NCBI RefSeq assembly: GCF_014904745.1
Contig: NZ_JACZCS010000011.1
Coordinates: forward strand, 117,636-181,635
Origin: Oricola nitratireducens
GTDB taxonomy: Bacteria > Pseudomonadota > Alphaproteobacteria > Rhizobiales > Rhizobiaceae
DNA: 64,000 bases
Direction: 5' to 3'
The position numbers and the translations under genes are program-made. The stretch's first letter is position 1. Every line of letters begins with the position of its first letter. Below the pieces are notes generated by a model that searched no databases, had not been told where the DNA came from, and worked only from the letters and a program-made list of their open reading frames with translations. This document shows positions 56,601 through 64,000 of this stretch, one piece after another.

Positions 56601-59053
56601 ATGTCGAGCGACAGCGAACGCTCGACCGGGCGGCCACCGTTTTCGCGCATCCGCACCGTCACCGTGCCGGTGAGAAGCCGCGTCGTGTCCGGCGCCTCGT
56701 CGAGACCGACCTCGAACGTCGCCTTGCCGTTTTCATCGAGTACCGGCAGCCCTTCCAGCGCGTTGGTGCTTTCGGCCTCGCTGACGTCCTCGTCGCTCAG
56801 GCCGAAGACGTAGCCGGGGAAAGCGTTCCAGCTTTGTGTCGTCGCGATCGACATTTCGCCTTCCAGCGTCAATCCCGCCGCCGGGGCGCCATAGAGAAAG
56901 CGTCCATCGACCCGGATTTGCGTCGGCTCGCCGATCACCATGCCGCCGCCGGTCAGCGTGAACTCCGCCCGGTCCGGCACGAAGTCCTCGACCAGGAACA
57001 CCTTCTCCGCCAGCGCCTCCTGCTTGGGATCGGTGTAGACGCGCATTGTCCAGGCGCCGCGCTGGGCGTTTTCCTGCAAGTCGAGATCCACCGAATGGCC
57101 GCCGAGCGCCGCGCCGTCGGAGACGATGCGGCGGTCTTCCATACCGTCCGGCCGGGTGAACACGAACACCATCGGCAGGTCGCCGACCGACCGCGCCGCG
57201 CCGTCGCGCGCCAGCGCCTGCGCATGCACGGTCTCGCCGGCCCGGTAGATGCCGCGCTCCGTCCAGGCATAGACGTCGAGCGCGCCGGCCGCCGGCCGGC
57301 CTGTCACGCCGCGGTCGGAGAGATCGAAACCCGCCCTCGTCAGGTCGAGAAAAACGTAGTCCTCGCCATTTTGCGCCGATAGCGCCGCCGGCTCCAGACC
57401 GCCCTCGCCGCGCGTCAGGCCGCGCTCGAACCGCGCCATGCCGTCACCGTCGGTTACGGCCTCGCCGAGTATCTCGTTGTTGCGCGCAATCAGCGTCAGC
57501 GACACCCCGCCAATCGGTCCGGCGCTGCCGAGCGAGCGCGCGAACACCGTCAGGCCGTCCTCGCCGTCAAAGGTTGTCAGCCCGATATCGGAGACAACGA
57601 ACCACTGCGTCGCCTTGGACTGCCAGTATTCGCTGTGTTCGCCAACGGGTTTCGCAGTCAGGACATAGACGCCGGGCTTGCGCTGCGGCACCGCCTCGTC
57701 GACCGGGAAGCTTGTCGTCACTTCCTCGTTCAGGACGTTGCGGATATCCAGCTGCCCTTTCCAGACGGGCTCGCCGATCTCGTCGCGAATGCGGTCGAGC
57801 GAATAGCCGTCGAGCTGGGTCAGGAATTGCGATCCGGTGATCATCTGCGCCAGCGACCGGTCGCCGACACGGTAGAGTTCGAGTTCCGCCTTGTCGGTGT
57901 TGACGGTGACAACCGGAATACCGCGCCGGGCGGTGCCCGGCAGCACGAAATTGTCGCCGGTAAAGCGCAGGCTCTCGGCGCGGTCGCGTACGAAGAGATT
58001 GAGCGCCACCGGCTTCTCGAGCACCTCGCCGATCCCGGACGGCAGGCCGGCGCGCAGGGTGAGCCGGTAACGCTCGCCATGCTTCAGGCCGTCGACGCAG
58101 ATTTCCCGCGTATTGACCACGAGAGCCTGCGGCGGCGCGCCGTCGAGCGTCACGAAGGATGCGTAATCGGCATCCGTCAGGTCCTCGGAGAATTGCACAC
58201 AGGCGCGCGGCGTCTCCGCATCGGCGTCGATGGTATGCTCCAGGACCCGGAAACCGTAGCGGGCGCGCGCCGCGGCATAGGCCGCGCGCACATCGGCCGC
58301 GTCTGCCAGTTCCAGGCTCGCCTTGTAGGCCTCGATCGCAGGCCGTCCGTCGGCCAGTTTTTCGAAAGCCTGTCCCATCAGCTTGAGCGCCGCCGCACGG
58401 TCGGAAACGGTGCGCGAGGTTGCGTAGGCGTTCAATGCCGCGGACGCCGCCGTTTCCCGCAATTTTCGCGCTTCGTTGGAATTTGACCTTATGTTCAGCG
58501 ACGCGCGCGCGATCCCCGCCCAGAATTTCGTGTCTTCGGGCGCCAGTCCCGCAGCGAGCCCGAATTTGCCCAGAGCGGCGCGCGCGTTGCCGGAATGCTC
58601 GGCCGAATAGGCCGCTCGCGCCAGCGCTCCGACGCTTTCCTGCAGACCGGCCGGCACGGCGGCGAGAATATTGGCGCGGTACGTGGTGGCGAGGTTCTTG
58701 TAGCCGCTGGCGAAATCGAGTTCACGCGGAGCGCCGAGATCGCGTTCGCCGCCGATATCGACCACGCGCCCGGCAATCGAGCCTTCCGATTGCTGCAACC
58801 GGCCGAAATCGGACTTCAGGAAACACCAGTTCACCTTCGAATTGTAGGTAAAGGCGCGGCAGCTTCTGTTGGCGAGGCAGATCGTCTGGCACTGGTCGAG
58901 ACTGACATCCGTTTCCGTCGAAATGTCGAAGCCGTAGTAATCGCCGTTCTCTCTCAAGACCACCTGCCGCCCGCCCGTCTGGGCGCTGGCGATTTGCGCC
59001 AGGAGGGCGACCACAAAGATAACGGGAATGGCAAGAAACGCGCGCTTGAACAT
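53603..59053 (-). CDS. Bacterial alpha-2-macroglobulin with N-terminal PAN domain
   Basis: Large protease-trapping protein of the periplasm. The 1816-residue protein has a signal peptide (FLAIPVIFVVALLAQIASA) without a lipobox, then a PAN/Apple-type domain at about residues 30-95 with four cysteines (DQCQTICLANRSCRAFTY, WCFLKSDFG), then MG1-MG repeats, and the thioester motif GCAEQ at about residue 1367 (YPYGCAEQTT), followed by the alpha-helical TED domain and a C-terminal receptor-like domain. The intact Cys-Gln thioester means it should covalently trap attacking proteases. It is coupled to pbpC. Unlike E. coli A2M it seems to be soluble, not lipid-anchored. Confidence 0.93.
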   Translation of the reverse strand: MFKRAFLAIPVIFVVALLAQIASAQTGGRQVVLRENGDYYGFDISTETDVSLDQCQTICLANRSCRAFTYNSKVNWCFLKSDFGRLQQSEGSIAGRVVDIGGERDLGAPRELDFASGYKNLATTYRANILAAVPAGLQESVGALARAAYSAEHSGNARAALGKFGLAAGLAPEDTKFWAGIARASLNIRSNSNEARKLRETAASAALNAYATSRTVSDRAAALKLMGQAFEKLADGRPAIEAYKASLELADAADVRAAYAAARARYGFRVLEHTIDADAETPRACVQFSEDLTDADYASFVTLDGAPPQALVVNTREICVDGLKHGERYRLTLRAGLPSGIGEVLEKPVALNLFVRDRAESLRFTGDNFVLPGTARRGIPVVTVNTDKAELELYRVGDRSLAQMITGSQFLTQLDGYSLDRIRDEIGEPVWKGQLDIRNVLNEEVTTSFPVDEAVPQRKPGVYVLTAKPVGEHSEYWQSKATQWFVVSDIGLTTFDGEDGLTVFARSLGSAGPIGGVSLTLIARNNEILGEAVTDGDGMARFERGLTRGEGGLEPAALSAQNGEDYVFLDLTRAGFDLSDRGVTGRPAAGALDVYAWTERGIYRAGETVHAQALARDGAARSVGDLPMVFVFTRPDGMEDRRIVSDGAALGGHSVDLDLQENAQRGAWTMRVYTDPKQEALAEKVFLVEDFVPDRAEFTLTGGGMVIGEPTQIRVDGRFLYGAPAAGLTLEGEMSIATTQSWNAFPGYVFGLSDEDVSEAESTNALEGLPVLDENGKATFEVGLDEAPDTTRLLTGTVTVRMRENGGRPVERSLSLDIAPTGDMIGIKPEFADFQVPEGSVAKFSVIAANPAGERVAMTGLQWSLVRVETHYQWYRDGTYWKYEPVELTTKIASGRIDASADDVAEIAAPVDWGRFRLDVSSPDGAGPISSVGFDAGYYVEASSTDTPDGLEIALDKAQYAPGETAKLKVSPRFAGKALITIGTERMLATFTASVPEGGTTVDIPVSEDWGAGAYVTATLFRPGEAQQSRMPMRAIGVKWLGIDPGERDLAVSLDVPERIEPNTTLSIPVSVTGAQAGEEAYVTLAAVDVGILNLTRYEPPAPDDWYFGQRRLGLEMRDLYGRLIDGSAGEMGKLRTGGDGVQMGSKGSPPTEKLLALYSGIVRLDADGKATVTFDVPQFNGTARLMAVAWTRDGVGHTTQDLIIRDPVVIMASAPRFMAVGDTAQMLIELANTDGPAGDYRLSVETSEELAASRQEAIVTLASGARDAVRLQLSARDIGPGTVTVRLAHGNGMTLETVRNIPVRAETLPVTTRMEIPLAANGGALTIDGELLAASILDGASVSIGVSRNSAFDIPSLLMTLDRYPYGCAEQTTSRALPLLYVSQLAKNAGLPDDPDLKERIQGAIDRVLNYQSSAGSFGLWGPGGGDAWLDAYVTDFLTRAREQGFDVPEQAMKQALENLENTLAYNNDIASHSSEIAYALYVLARNRRASLTDLRYYSESQINEFSSPMSQAQLGASLALYGDQIGAENAFRSAFLLAQATAAQRVGRSDYGSRLRDGAAMLALAAETRPSISSVEDMIGYVSGIRKQSRWTSTQEEAWMLLAARALATADDTIDLDVNGVTHDGPFAERVEGSQLGVEPVTVTNRGADPVGVTVTAVAAPKQPLPAGGEGFSITQRYYTLDGKEASVAEVKQNERYVVVLTINELNSWPSRLLVTDLLPAGFELDNPNILGSAQLKNFPWLGQVSYAHSEYRDDRFVAAFNRSGRDDHEFSFAYVVRAVTPGNFAHPAASVEDMYRPELSARTATGRMIVSAN

Positions 59054-59154
59054 GGTGACAAGGCCTCCCGGGCCAGAACAGGATGTTGTTCCACGCTATT
59101 TCTGTAGACGAAGACTCGCAAGCAACCGCGCACGTATTATCTGGCGCGTGCGTT

Positions 59155-60192
59155 CTATTCGGCCGGCTCGACCCGGGGCGATGCGGCCGGCAACGTGGTC
59201 CCGGTCTCGAGACGCAATGATCGCGTGGTCGCGAAGACCGACGGCACGCCGCGCGCATGCAACGCGCCCCAGACGCCGCGCTTGTCGACCAGCATGACGG
59301 CGATCGCAATGGCGCCCATCATCATCAGGTACCAGGTGCCCCAGTCGGCCGTAAGTCCGCGCAGGGCAAAGAAAATCACGACCCCGATGATCGGGCCCTC
59401 GATGGTGCCGATGCCGCCAATGACAACGATGAAGATGACGAAAGCGGTCCACTCGTTGACGCTGAAGGCGGCCTCCGGAGAAATCCGGAGTTTCTGCAGG
59501 AAGATGAAAGCGCCGGCCAGACCGGTCATGCCCGCCGTCAGCACATAGATCAGGAATTTCGTGCGCCGCGTCCGGACACCGAGGCTTTCGGCGGCCGGCT
59601 CCGAATCACGGATCGCCGTCAGCGCAAGCCCCCAGCGCGATCGCAGCAGCGCCCAGACACCGAGCGTGGCGACGAGCGCGATGGCAAAGGCAACGTAATA
59701 CATCGCCATCTCGCGTCCCGCGGTCGACGAACCGATGGACTTGACGATGGCGACGGGCAACGAGATGCCGGAACCGCCGCCAAGCGCCGTAAACTGCGCG
59801 GCAACAAGGCGGAAAACCTCCGCGATCACCCAGGTGCCGATGGCGAAATAGGCGCCCTGCAGGCGAAAGGCGACCCAGCCGGTCGGAATGGCAACCAGAC
59901 CGGCGAAGACGGCGGCCAGCGGCATGGCAACGAGCGGATGCAGGCCGGTAAACATCGCGAGGCCGAAAAAGACATAACCGCCGAGGCCGACATAGGCCTG
60001 CTGGCCGACCGAAACCAGGCCGGTATAACCGGCAAGCAGGTTCCACATCTGCGCGAGCGCGAGAAAGCTGAAAGCCTCCATCAGCAGGCGCATATCGGCG
60101 CGTCCGGCCCAGAACGGTGCAACGGCGAGGATCAGGACAACGGCGACGAACAGGCCGGGCAGGCCAAAACGCAGGGCGGGAGCTTCGTTCAT
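59155..60192 (-). CDS. Branched-chain amino acid-type ABC permease (LivM)
   Basis: The 345-residue membrane protein has about nine hydrophobic segments and the LivM signatures LLAGYTGLVSVGQQAYVGLGGYVFFGL, DSEPAAESLGVRTRRTKFLIYVLTAG and VVIGGIGTIEGPIIGV. It is the last gene of the transporter operon, 5 bp after livH. Substrates of LIV-type systems include amino acids, amides, urea and aromatic acids. Confidence 0.92.
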   Translation of the reverse strand: MNEAPALRFGLPGLFVAVVLILAVAPFWAGRADMRLLMEAFSFLALAQMWNLLAGYTGLVSVGQQAYVGLGGYVFFGLAMFTGLHPLVAMPLAAVFAGLVAIPTGWVAFRLQGAYFAIGTWVIAEVFRLVAAQFTALGGGSGISLPVAIVKSIGSSTAGREMAMYYVAFAIALVATLGVWALLRSRWGLALTAIRDSEPAAESLGVRTRRTKFLIYVLTAGMTGLAGAFIFLQKLRISPEAAFSVNEWTAFVIFIVVIGGIGTIEGPIIGVVIFFALRGLTADWGTWYLMMMGAIAIAVMLVDKRGVWGALHARGVPSVFATTRSLRLETGTTLPAASPRVEPAE

Positions 60193-60197
60193 CGTCC

Positions 60198-61064
60198 TTA
60201 TCCAATCGTCTTTGGAAACAGGCCCCTGGGGCGCAGGACGAGCACGGCGAGAAAGGCCAGATGACCGGCCAGCACCTGATAGCCGGTGTCTATCTGGGCG
60301 CCGATGGTCTGCGCCACGCCGAGGACAATGCCGCCGGCAAGCGTCCCCCAGATATTGCCAAGCCCGCCGATGATGACGGCCTCGAACGCAAACAGCAGAC
60401 GCGCCGGACCGGCGGTCGGATCAAAGTTTGTCTTCATGGCGAGAAGAACCCCGGCCACCGCGACCACGCCGCTGGCCAGCATCGTAGCGAGTGCGAAGAT
60501 ATGCGCGTTGTTGCCGCCCATCAGCGGCACGATTTCTGCATCGTCGGACGTGGCGCGCAGGAGCCGTCCGAGCGCGGTATGGTAGAAGATCCACTGCAAC
60601 AGGGCGAGAACCGCCAGCGCCGCCACGAACATCAGGATCGGCAGAAGGCCAAGGGCAACGACGTCGTTGAGAGATATCGAGGCCGTTTCGAGCCAACCAG
60701 TCTGCACACGGCGGCTGTCGGCGCTGAAGATTTCCAGAAGCGCGTTCTGCAGGATAATCGACAGGCCGAAGGTGACGAGGATCGGCGGCAGAATGTCCTT
60801 GCCGAGAACGCGGTTCAGCAGGAAGCGCTGCCCGAGATATCCGGCCGCCGCCATGATCACGACCACGAGCCCGATACCGACAAAAGGATTCACGCCCGCG
60901 ATCAGCACACTGGTCATCATCAGGTAAGCAGCGACCACGATGAAATCGCCATGGGCAATGTTGACGAAACGCATGACGCCGAACATCAGCGACAGCCCCG
61001 CGGCAAACAGCGCATAAAGCCCGCCAAGCAGGACGCCCTGCAGCAGCGCATTGATCCAGACCAT
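60198..61064 (-). CDS. Branched-chain amino acid-type ABC permease (LivH)
   Basis: The 288-residue membrane protein starts MVWINALLQGVLLGGLYALFAAGLSLMFGVMRFVN and carries AHGDFIVVAAY and the GLGNIWGTLAGGIVLG loop typical of LivH. The ATG overlaps the livF stop (ATGA); the frame is open far upstream but only as an antiparallel-frame extension through livF. Confidence 0.93.
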   Translation of the reverse strand: MVWINALLQGVLLGGLYALFAAGLSLMFGVMRFVNIAHGDFIVVAAYLMMTSVLIAGVNPFVGIGLVVVIMAAAGYLGQRFLLNRVLGKDILPPILVTFGLSIILQNALLEIFSADSRRVQTGWLETASISLNDVVALGLLPILMFVAALAVLALLQWIFYHTALGRLLRATSDDAEIVPLMGGNNAHIFALATMLASGVVAVAGVLLAMKTNFDPTAGPARLLFAFEAVIIGGLGNIWGTLAGGIVLGVAQTIGAQIDTGYQVLAGHLAFLAVLVLRPRGLFPKTIG

Positions 61065-61786
61065 CAGGCGGCCTCCTCTTCGTCGATGCCGAAATAGGCC
61101 TTTGCGATATCCGCGCGCGTCAGTGTCTCGGGTGTCCCGGTCAGCGAGACGCGCCCTTCCTGGAAACAATAGATCCGGTCGGCGACCGCCAGCGCCTGGC
61201 CGACATCCTGCTCGACCACGACAATGGAGGTGCCTAGATCGTGAATGCGCGGCACGGCCGCGTAGATGTCCTTGATAATCTTCGGCGCGAGACCGAGGCT
61301 GATTTCGTCGCAAAGCAACAGCTTCGGATTGGACATCAGCGCCCGTCCGATCGCGACCATCTGTTGCTGACCGCCGGAAAGGGCAGTCCCCGGATTGCGG
61401 CGTTTGGACGTCAAATCGGGAAACAGGTCGTAGACCGCGTCCAGCGTCCACGGCCCGTCGCGGCCGCCGGACGCTCCGATCAGCAGGTTTTCCTCGACAG
61501 AAAGCGAGGGAAAAAGACGCCGGCCCTCGGGCACCATGGCGATGCCGCGCTTGTGCACCCGGTCGGCGCTGATGCCGGCGATCTGGCTGCCGGAGAAGAC
61601 AATATCCTGCCCGACACTGGCGTGTAGTCCGGTCAGGACGCGCAGGAAGGTCGATTTGCCGGCCCCGTTGGCGCCGATAATCGCCACGGTCTCGTCCTCG
61701 GCGACCGAGAAACCGATTTCGAACAGCGCCTGGAAATCGCCGTAAAACGCGGTGAGTCCCCTCACCTCAAGCAGCGGCTGCGTCAT
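61064..61786 (-). CDS. Branched-chain amino acid-type ABC ATPase (LivF)
   Basis: The 240-residue ATPase has Walker A GANGAGKST, signature LSGGQQQMVAIGRAL and Walker B LLLCDEISLGLAP, all of LivF type. The start overlaps the 3' end of livG by 20 bases. Confidence 0.94.
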   Translation of the reverse strand: MTQPLLEVRGLTAFYGDFQALFEIGFSVAEDETVAIIGANGAGKSTFLRVLTGLHASVGQDIVFSGSQIAGISADRVHKRGIAMVPEGRRLFPSLSVEENLLIGASGGRDGPWTLDAVYDLFPDLTSKRRNPGTALSGGQQQMVAIGRALMSNPKLLLCDEISLGLAPKIIKDIYAAVPRIHDLGTSIVVVEQDVGQALAVADRIYCFQEGRVSLTGTPETLTRADIAKAYFGIDEEEAA

Positions 61787-62501
61787 CGACCTCGATCCCC
61801 ATGTAGATTTCCTGGACCATCGGATCGGCCATGACCGCCCTCGGCTCGCCCTCGGCGACAATCTTGCCGAAGTTGATCACGACCAGCCGGTCGACCACGG
61901 CGAGCAGCGCATGCACGATATGCTCGATCCATACGATCGAGACGCCGGTTTCGCGGATACCGCGGATGGTGGCGACGAGCTGGCCGCACTCGCCTTCCGT
62001 CAGGCCCCCGGCGATTTCGTCAAGCAGCAAAAGCCGGGGCCGTGTCGCCATTGCCCGCGCCAGTTCCAGGCGCTTGCGCTCGAGCAACGTCAGCCGCCCG
62101 GCCTCGATATTGGCCTTCGCGGCAAGGCCGGAGCGCTCCAGAATGTCCCGGCACCACTGCCGCTTGTCTTCGGCATCCTGGCCGAAAGAAGCGCCGACAA
62201 GAAGGTTCTCGAAGACGGTCATGCCGATGAAAGGATGCGGGATCTGGAAGGTGCGCGCGATGCCCATGCGGCAACGGTCGGCGGCTGGCAGTTGCGTCAC
62301 GTCACGGCCCTCGAAGCGGATTTGTCCCGACAAGACGGGCAGTCCGCCGCCGATCAGGTTGAACAGCGTCGACTTGCCGGCACCGTTCGGGCCGATGATG
62401 CCGACTGCTTCTCCCTGCATCACCTTGAAATTCACGTCGTCCGCGACGGTCAACGCGCCGAAGCTCTTGTTGACGCCGTGCATGTCCAGCAGCGTTGTCA
62501 A
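61767..62501 (-). CDS. Branched-chain amino acid-type ABC ATPase (LivG)
   Basis: The 244-residue ATPase has Walker A GPNGAGKSTLFN, the LivG-type RTFQIPHPF segment, signature-region LTLLERKRLELARAMA and Walker B LLLLDEIAGGLTEGE. It is the first gene of a G-F-H-M operon; no periplasmic binding protein gene accompanies it. It diverges from the intradiol dioxygenase gene. Confidence 0.94.
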   Translation of the reverse strand: MTTLLDMHGVNKSFGALTVADDVNFKVMQGEAVGIIGPNGAGKSTLFNLIGGGLPVLSGQIRFEGRDVTQLPAADRCRMGIARTFQIPHPFIGMTVFENLLVGASFGQDAEDKRQWCRDILERSGLAAKANIEAGRLTLLERKRLELARAMATRPRLLLLDEIAGGLTEGECGQLVATIRGIRETGVSIVWIEHIVHALLAVVDRLVVINFGKIVAEGEPRAVMADPMVQEIYMGIEVDDAAAA

Positions 62502-62581
62502 AACGCCCTCCTCCCCTGGATCGTTTCACCGGAAGCTGACGGGCGCGACGCCAAGCCGCAATATCGCAGCGAGTGTATGAT

Positions 62582-62598
62582 GATACCCGCGAGGTATC
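62582..62598. promoter_or_regulatory. Palindromic candidate operator 1 (livG-catA gap)
   Basis: Perfect inverted repeat GATACC-CGCGA-GGTATC in the 215-bp divergent intergenic region. It shares its half-site with the second palindrome about 50 bases to the right. Confidence 0.5.
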
Positions 62599-62632
62599 CG
62601 CATCGGCGATCGGGAACGGTTTGGGTATCGAC

Positions 62633-62650
62633 AGATACTCGGACGGGCAT
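62633..62650. promoter_or_regulatory. Palindromic candidate operator 2 (livG-catA gap)
   Basis: GGGTATC-GACA-GATACTC, an inverted repeat with one mismatched pair, built on the same GATAC half-site as operator 1. Centre-to-centre distance is about 51 bases, close to five helical turns. Regulator family not identifiable. Confidence 0.5.
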
Positions 62651-62716
62651 TGAGGAAACGTCCGGCGACCGACTTATTCGGCGGTGAGGTGGAACACGCA
62701 AGCTTGGGAGGAACCA

Positions 62717-63580
62717 ATGCGCAACATCACGATCGAAAACCTGACGGACGCCGTCATCAAGGCCATGTCGGACGACATTCCGGCACGCAATCGCGAAATC
62801 ATGACCTCGCTACTGCGCCATGTTCACGAATTCTGCAAGGAAGTGAACCTGACCTATGACGAGTGGACTGAGGGCATGGAATTCCTGCGACGCGCCGGAG
62901 ACATCTCCAGCGATGCGCGCAACGAGTTCATCCTGATCGCCGACATCATCGGCATGGAAGTCCTCGTCGACATGATCGACAAGAAGCCGACCCATGGCGA
63001 AACCGTGCCAACGGTTCTCGGCCCCTTCTATCGCGACAATCCGCCGGTCCTGCCGAAGGGCGCGAGCATCATCCAGAAGGACTTCGAAAACCAGGAAACG
63101 CTGAAAGTGACCGGCCAGATCCGCGACACCGCCGGCAATCCGGTGCCGGGCGTGACCATCGACGTCTGGGAAGACGCGCCGAACGGCCTCTACGAGCAAC
63201 AGGATCCCGATCAGCCGGATTACAATCTGCGCGGCCGGTTCGAGACCGACGCCGACGGCCGTTACGAATTCGTCTGCATCCGTCCGGTGCCCTATCCGAT
63301 CCCCTATGACGGGGCCGCCGGCGAGTTGCTTAACTATATGGGCCACCATCCCTGGCGGCCGGGCCATATCCATTTCCTGATCCAGAAGGACGGCTACAAG
63401 ACCCTGATCTCCCAGATCTACGACTCCGAGACAGAATATCTCGACAACGACTCCGTCTTTGCCGTCAAAGAGGCTCTGATCGGCCAGTTGAAAAAGGCGC
63501 CGGCAGGCTCCGGAAGCGACCTTGAGATGGAATTCGATTTCGTCATCCGCTCCAACGAAATGCTGCAGGCCGCCGAATAG
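62717..63580 (+). CDS. catA: Intradiol ring-cleavage dioxygenase (catechol 1,2-dioxygenase type)
   Basis: Non-haem Fe(III) enzyme that opens catechol or hydroxyquinol between the hydroxyl groups. The 287-residue protein has an N-terminal helical dimerisation domain (about 1-100), then the beta-sandwich with iron ligands Y159 (NGLYEQQ), Y193 (PYPIPYDG), H217 and H219 (RPGHIHF). The ATG at 62717 has GGGAGG upstream. The following catB-like gene supports the catechol branch, while PIPYDG also occurs in hydroxyquinol enzymes, so the exact substrate is open. Confidence 0.88.
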   Translation: MRNITIENLTDAVIKAMSDDIPARNREIMTSLLRHVHEFCKEVNLTYDEWTEGMEFLRRAGDISSDARNEFILIADIIGMEVLVDMIDKKPTHGETVPTVLGPFYRDNPPVLPKGASIIQKDFENQETLKVTGQIRDTAGNPVPGVTIDVWEDAPNGLYEQQDPDQPDYNLRGRFETDADGRYEFVCIRPVPYPIPYDGAAGELLNYMGHHPWRPGHIHFLIQKDGYKTLISQIYDSETEYLDNDSVFAVKEALIGQLKKAPAGSGSDLEMEFDFVIRSNEMLQAAE

Positions 63581-63594
63581 CCTGTTCTCCCAGG

Positions 63595-63617
63595 CCCGGC
63601 CCTTCGGGGCCGGGTTT
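63595..63617 (+). terminator. Hairpin between catA- and catB-like genes
   Basis: Perfect 8-bp stem CCCGGCCC (63595-63602) / GGGCCGGG (63607-63614) with a TTCG tetraloop, followed by TTTCT. It looks like a terminator or attenuator and may separate expression of the two genes. Confidence 0.7.
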
Positions 63618-63644
63618 CTCCCACGCTTGACTGGATACTCTGCG

Positions 63645-64000
63645 ATGAACGCCACAAACGCTCCGGCGACGGCTCCCGTTCTCATGCCCGCCGGTCTCGA
63701 GCAGGATGTGAAAGTCCGCGACATCCAGACCGTCATCATCGATGCGCCGACGCGCCGCCGCCACAAGCTCGCCAACACGGAAGTCTCGCACCAGAGCTAC
63801 GTCCTCGTGTCGCTGCGCCTGGAAAACGGCGTCACCGGATATGGCGAAGCATCGACGCTGGGCGGGCCGAGATGGGCCGAGGAAAGCGTCGAATCCATCA
63901 AGTCGGTCATCGACACCTATCTCGCGCCAGTCCTGATCGGACGATCCGCATTGCAGTTCGAGGCCAATGCGGCGGTCATGGCGGCTGCAGCGCAGCGGAA
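63645..64000 (+). CDS. catB: Muconate cycloisomerase-like enzyme, partial (5' end only)
   Basis: Enolase-superfamily enzyme that converts cis,cis-muconate to muconolactone after catechol cleavage. Only the first ~118 residues are in the window; they include the N-terminal capping domain with VRDIQTVIIDAPTRRRHKLA, YVLVSLRLENGVTGYGEAST and GGPRWAEESVESI, which match CatB. The Met-rich start MNATNAPATAPVLMPAG is an unusual extension, and the second ATG at 63684 is an alternative start. Confidence 0.83.
   Translation, partial: MNATNAPATAPVLMPAGLEQDVKVRDIQTVIIDAPTRRRHKLANTEVSHQSYVLVSLRLENGVTGYGEASTLGGPRWAEESVESIKSVIDTYLAPVLIGRSALQFEANAAVMAAAAQR

Noticed and set aside
53687..57382. A 1231-codon open frame opposite the alpha-2-macroglobulin gene
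   Set aside because: Length alone is striking, but the translation is low-complexity Arg/His/Asp-rich and the opposite strand encodes a full-length protein with thioester motif.

Overview
The window is GC-rich, densely coding DNA from an alphaproteobacterial chromosome, most likely a member of the Hyphomicrobiales (Rhizobiales). The evidence is the conserved order pyrE, rsh, rpoZ, NYN-domain gene, family-5 uracil-DNA glycosylase, smpB, dapA; an Omp2b-type porin; a Rhodobacter/rhizobium-type smo polyol operon; and a PAN/alpha-2-macroglobulin + PBP1C pair. The genus cannot be fixed by eye.

Layout. 1-8372: housekeeping block (pyrE 3' part, (p)ppGpp synthase/hydrolase, omega subunit, NYN ribonuclease-like protein, UDG, SmpB, DapA, lytic transglycosylase). 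8408-10581: secreted His/Met-rich protein, Crp/Fnr regulator and alpha/beta hydrolase. 10773-12914: a porin gene and, facing away from it, a relic: the first 21 codons and ribosome-binding region of a second porin copy joined to a fragment of a tyrosine recombinase. 13073-17590: tandem glycine riboswitch and gcvTHP. 17695-19082: DUF423 membrane protein and a nitrilase.

19096-28167: RpiR-type regulator divergent from a long catabolic gene string: N-formylglutamate amidohydrolase-like enzyme, TRAP transporter (Q, M, P), glutamine-synthetase-like ligase, VOC protein, aldehyde dehydrogenase and iron-type alcohol dehydrogenase. The set would fit import of an amine or amino alcohol, gamma-glutamylation, oxidation and release of glutamate (inference). 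28611-36870 (minus): smo/mtlK polyol uptake and oxidation operon with its SorC-type regulator and a HAD phosphatase. 37019-41680 (minus): P3A-type proton ATPase, then a PhaC-like hydrolase translationally coupled to a phosphate acetyl/butyryltransferase.

41871-51070 (minus): a tightly packed amide operon. An AmiC-like sensor and AmiR-like ANTAR antiterminator are encoded first, followed by a peptide-type ABC transporter (two permeases, binding protein, fused ATPase) and an acetamidase/formamidase, with an NnrS gene behind. The leader before amiC holds mutually exclusive hairpins that may be the antitermination target. 51513-59053 (minus): pbpC and a very large PAN-A2M protein. 59155-63580: a LIV-type ABC transporter without a binding protein, divergent from an intradiol dioxygenase (catA-like) and the 5' part of a muconate cycloisomerase (catB-like), with two palindromic candidate operators between them.

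No tRNA, rRNA, complete insertion sequence, prophage or CRISPR array was seen. The most distinctive items are the porin-recombinase relic, the amiC/amiR-ABC-amidase operon with its leader, and the glutamylation-type TRAP cluster.
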